A stretch of 64,000 bases of DNA from contig JANJXV010000153.1 in NCBI GenBank assembly GCA_024803745.1, positions 1,550,001 to 1,614,000 on the forward strand. Reading direction: 5' to 3'. Position numbers and translations under genes: made by a program. Of the stretch, positions 61,164 through 64,000 are shown one piece after another. The notes under the pieces were generated by a model. That model saw nothing but the letters and a program-made list of their open reading frames with translations. It was not told the DNA's origin and did no database searches. Origin of the DNA: Megascapheus bottae (taxonomy: Eukaryota; Chordata; Mammalia; Rodentia; Geomyidae). Numbering within the stretch: the first letter of the stretch is position 1; every line of letters starts with the position of its first letter.

Positions 61164-64000
61164 TTTCTTTTTTTTTTCATTTTTTTATTGTAATTAGTAA
61201 AAGGGTTAGATGATATTTGCCAGATAGAAGGTGCATTAATTTACATACATTGATACCCTTTCACATGTCTTGGTACCCATTTCCCTCCAACCCCACACCC
61301 CCCACCTGTCTTGGTTTTCCCCCCTTCCCTATCAAATTTCAAATATCCAAATACAAATAAATTCAATATATCAGATAACAAAGTGAGATACTATACCAAT
61401 ATGGGATAACCAAGGGACAGCAAGCGAGATGAGAGACAACATAGTACATTAAGGACAACAATCATTCATTATATGGCTTTTGTGTCAATATCCTGGAGGT
61501 CCTTTCAATTAGCTTCACATTATATGGCCTTATATATGGCCTTTTGCTCTATTGCCAATCTCTGCTAGTAGAGCCCAACGTTTCTACTGATTATGACGAA
61601 TGAGGGAAACCACTGAGCCTAAGTTCCTTTGAGTCTGGCTTACTTCACTTAATATGATTTGTTCTAAGTCTTTCCATTTCCTAACAAATGGGGCGATGTC
61701 ATTCTTTCTGACAGCAGCATAGAATTCCATTGTGTACAAATACCACAACTTGTTGATCCACTCATCAACTGAGGGACATCTGGGTTGGTTCCATATCTTT
61801 GCTATGGTGAATAGTGCTGCAATGAACATTGTTGTGCTAGTGGGTTTAGTATGCCCTTGTTTCTGGATTGTTGGGTAAATGCCAAGTACTGGAATTGCTG
61901 GGTCCTAGGGGAGTTGTATGTTTAGCGTTTTGAGGCACTGCCGCACTGCTTTCCATAGTGGTTGAACGAGTTTGCACTCCCACCAACAGTGTAGTAGTGA
62001 CCCCTCCTGACCACATCCCCTCCAGCATCTGTTGTCATTCGTTTTCCTAATCCTGGCCATTCTAACTGGAGTTAGGTGGAATCTTAGACTTGTTTTGATT
62101 TGCATTTCTTTTATGACCAGAGATGTTGAGCATTTCTTCATGTGTCTATAGGCCATTTTTGTTTCTTCTTCAGAGAAGACTCTCTTTAAGTCTTTGGCCC
62201 ATTTTGTAATGGGATGGGTGTTACTTTGGAGGTTAGTTTTGGAGTGATTCAATTTTTTGAGTTGTTGATATATTTTAGATATGAGGCCTTGTTCCGTTGT
62301 TTGGGTGGTGAAGATCATCTCCCACTCTGTAGGCTTCCTGATTAGTTTACTAGATATATCCGTTGCCATACAAAAGCTCTGCAGTTTAATGCAGTCCCAC
62401 TTATCCAGCCTTTCTCTGATTTGTTGTGATTCTTGGTCCTTATTAAGAAAGTTTCGACCTGTACCAAGGAGGCCTAGTGTATCTCCTATTCCTTCCTGTA
62501 AACTTTTCAGTGTGTCAGCTTTTACCTCCACGTCTTTGATCCATTTGGAGTTAATTCTAGTGCAAGGTGACAAAGAAGGATCCAAATTTAGTTTACTGCA
62601 GGTGATTAACCAGTTCTTCAAGCATAACTTGTTGAAGAGGCTATCTTTCTTCCATTCTATTTTTTTGGCTCCCTGGTCAAAGATTAGGTGGCCATAGGTC
62701 TGTGGTTTAATATCTGGGTCCGCAGTTCTACTCCATTGGACTTCAGGCCTGTTCTTGTGCCAGTACCAAGCTGTTTTGAGAATTATAGCTCTGTAATAGA
62801 GCCTTAAGTTTGGAATTGAAATTCCTCCAGCGCTGTTCTTTCTGCTAAGAAGTGTTTTTGCTATACGGGGTCTTTTATTATTCCATATGAAATTTTGAAT
62901 TGCCTCTTCTATGTCTTTAAAGAATGACACTGGGATGTTGATGGGTATTACATTGAATTTGTAGATAGCCCTTGGCAAGGTTGTCATTTTCACAATGTTG
63001 ATTCTTCCAATCCAGGAGCATGGGAGGTTTTTCCATTTCCTTAGTTCTGCTTTAATTTCCTTTTTTAGGGTTTTAAAGTTTTCATCTAAACGGTCCTTTA
63101 CATTCTTAGTTAAGCTAATTGCTAGGTACTTTATTTTCTTTGAGGCTATTGTGAAAGGATTTTCTTTCCTGATTATTGCCTCGTTCCTCTCAGTGTTGGC
63201 GTAAAGTAAGGCAGTTGATTTGTGAGGGTTGATTTTATGGCCTGCTACCCTTCCAAAGCTTTGAATCAGCTCAAGGAGCTTGGGAGTAGAGTCTATAGGA
63301 TTCTTTGAATACAGAATCATGTCATCTGCAAAGAGGGATAGTTTTATTTCCTCTTTCCCTACTTGGATCCCCTTTATGCTTGCTTCTTGCCATATTGCAC
63401 TGCCTAGGAATTCTAGTACTATGTTACAAAGGAGTGGAGAGAGTGGGCATCCTCGTCTCGTTCCTGATTTTAGAGGGAATGGCTTTAGATTTTCACCATT
63501 AAGTATAATACTAGCAGTGGGTTTCTCATACACAGCCTTTATTACATTGAGAAATGTTCCATGGATTCCTAGTGTCTGCACATCTTTTAACATAAAGGGG
63601 TTTTGGATCTTGTCAAATGCCTTTTCCGCATCTATTGAGACAATCATGTGATTTTATCCCTGTTCCTGTTGATGTGTTGAATTATATTAATTGATTTGTG
63701 TATGTTGAACCAGCTTTGCCTCCCTGTGATGAATCCAGTTTGATCATAGTGTACATTTTTTTTGATGAGTTGTTGTAGACGGTTGGCCAGTATTTTGTTG
63801 AGAAGTTTTGCATCGAGGTTCATCAAAGAAATGGGTCTATAGATCTCTTTCTTTGATGAATCTCTGTCTGGTTTGGGGATGAGGGATATGCTGGCTTCAC
63901 AGAATCAGTTTAGTAAAGAACCTTCATTTTCAATTTCGTTGAAGAGCTTGAGGAGTATTGGTGTGAGCTCTGCTTTGAAGACCTTATAGAATTCAGCTGT
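61164..64000 (-). mobile_element. Defective LINE-1, unit 9, cut by the window edge
   Basis: Tail, 3' UTR and the RT half of ORF2 are visible; the endonuclease half and ORF1 lie outside the window. Confidence 0.96.
61584..64000 (-). pseudogene. ORF2: L1 ORF2, unit 9, partial and broken
   Basis: The RT frame 63647-61905 (580 codons, [10 protein letters not shown] and FADD intact, Cys/His motif intact) ends at a private TAG (ggtcctagggg, 61905-61907) in place of the Tyr of PYDPAIP. The last part continues in frame to 61584. Upstream, the shared 1-nt loss before RT and the TGA at 63905-63907 are present. Confidence 0.95.

Larger units (their letters stand above)
1..64000. repeat. Macrosatellite-like tandem array of ~7.4-kb L1-containing units
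   Basis: The same ordered set of landmarks recurs at 7409-7459 base intervals across the whole window with no intervening unique sequence: the ccaatctctattg start, minus SINE, TCA repeat, plus SINE, spacer, L1 tail, ORF2, ORF1. Units are nearly identical by eye, differing by scattered substitutions, 1-13 nt indels and microsatellite length. Orientation is always head to tail. The phase chosen here (base 1) is arbitrary, because no biological junction between units can be recognised. The array runs off both window edges. Known macrosatellites are organised in this way, but I do not recognise this unit as a named one. Mechanistically it looks like tandem duplication of a genomic segment that already held one L1 and two SINEs. 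Confidence 0.97.
59398..64000. repeat. Array unit 9, cut by the window edge (4603 bp visible)
   Basis: Contains the upstream sequence, both SINEs, an expanded TCA tract, the spacer and the L1 up to the middle of ORF2. The endonuclease half of ORF2 and all of ORF1 lie beyond base 64000. Spacers 59398-59861 and 60538-61163 hold no recognised gene. Confidence 0.95.

Noticed and set aside
1..64000. CRISPR array, prophage or bacterial operon
   Set aside because: The repeat period is 7.4 kb, the proteins are mammalian L1 ORF1/ORF2, and SINEs with A tails are present.
1..64000. Endogenous retrovirus
   Set aside because: No LTRs, primer-binding site, gag, protease or env text; the reverse transcriptase is of the non-LTR L1 type joined to an AP-type endonuclease.

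Overview
The window is one uninterrupted head-to-tail tandem array. A unit of about 7.4 kb repeats eight full times plus a ninth partial copy (unit starts, phased to base 1: 1, 7420, 14836, 22245, 29664, 37111, 44525, 51939, 59398; lengths 7419, 7416, 7409, 7419, 7447, 7414, 7414, 7459, then 4603 to the window edge). Both window edges lie inside the array, so its full size is unknown but exceeds 64 kb. No single-copy host gene, rRNA, functional tRNA, CRISPR array or bacterial-type operon is visible.

Each unit has the same layout on the + strand: about 460 bases of upstream sequence that may belong partly to an L1 5' region; a tRNA-derived dimeric SINE on the minus strand; a (TCA)n microsatellite; a second copy of the same SINE family on the plus strand; about 625 bases of unidentified spacer; and then a near full-length LINE-1 retrotransposon on the minus strand (A-rich tail, G-rich 3' UTR, ORF2, ORF1). 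Every L1 has the same orientation.

The L1 copies are dead, and mostly for the same reasons. All assessable copies share a stop at ORF2 codon 40, a 2-nt deletion at codon 50, an Asp145-to-Glu change at the endonuclease catalytic position, several later stops and frameshifts, and in ORF1 a frameshift between the coiled coil and the RNA-binding domain plus a later stop. The shared lesions show that a pseudogene-bearing unit was amplified as DNA by tandem duplication. The alternative, repeated fresh L1 insertions, does not fit. Copy-private lesions came afterwards.

Shared variants split the array into a left group (units 1-5) and a right group (units 6-9), with close neighbour pairs 4/5, 6/7 and 8/9. 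Some markers are mosaic. This is what unequal crossing-over and gene conversion between neighbours produce. Three units (5, 8, 9) carry an expanded microsatellite.

The L1 indicates a therian mammal, and its protein text and ORF2 length (about 1281 codons) are closest to rodent L1. The SINE, with its paired ID-like halves, resembles as I remember it the dimeric ID-like SINE of geomyoid rodents (kangaroo rats, pocket mice, gophers). That placement is an inference from memory and needs a database check.
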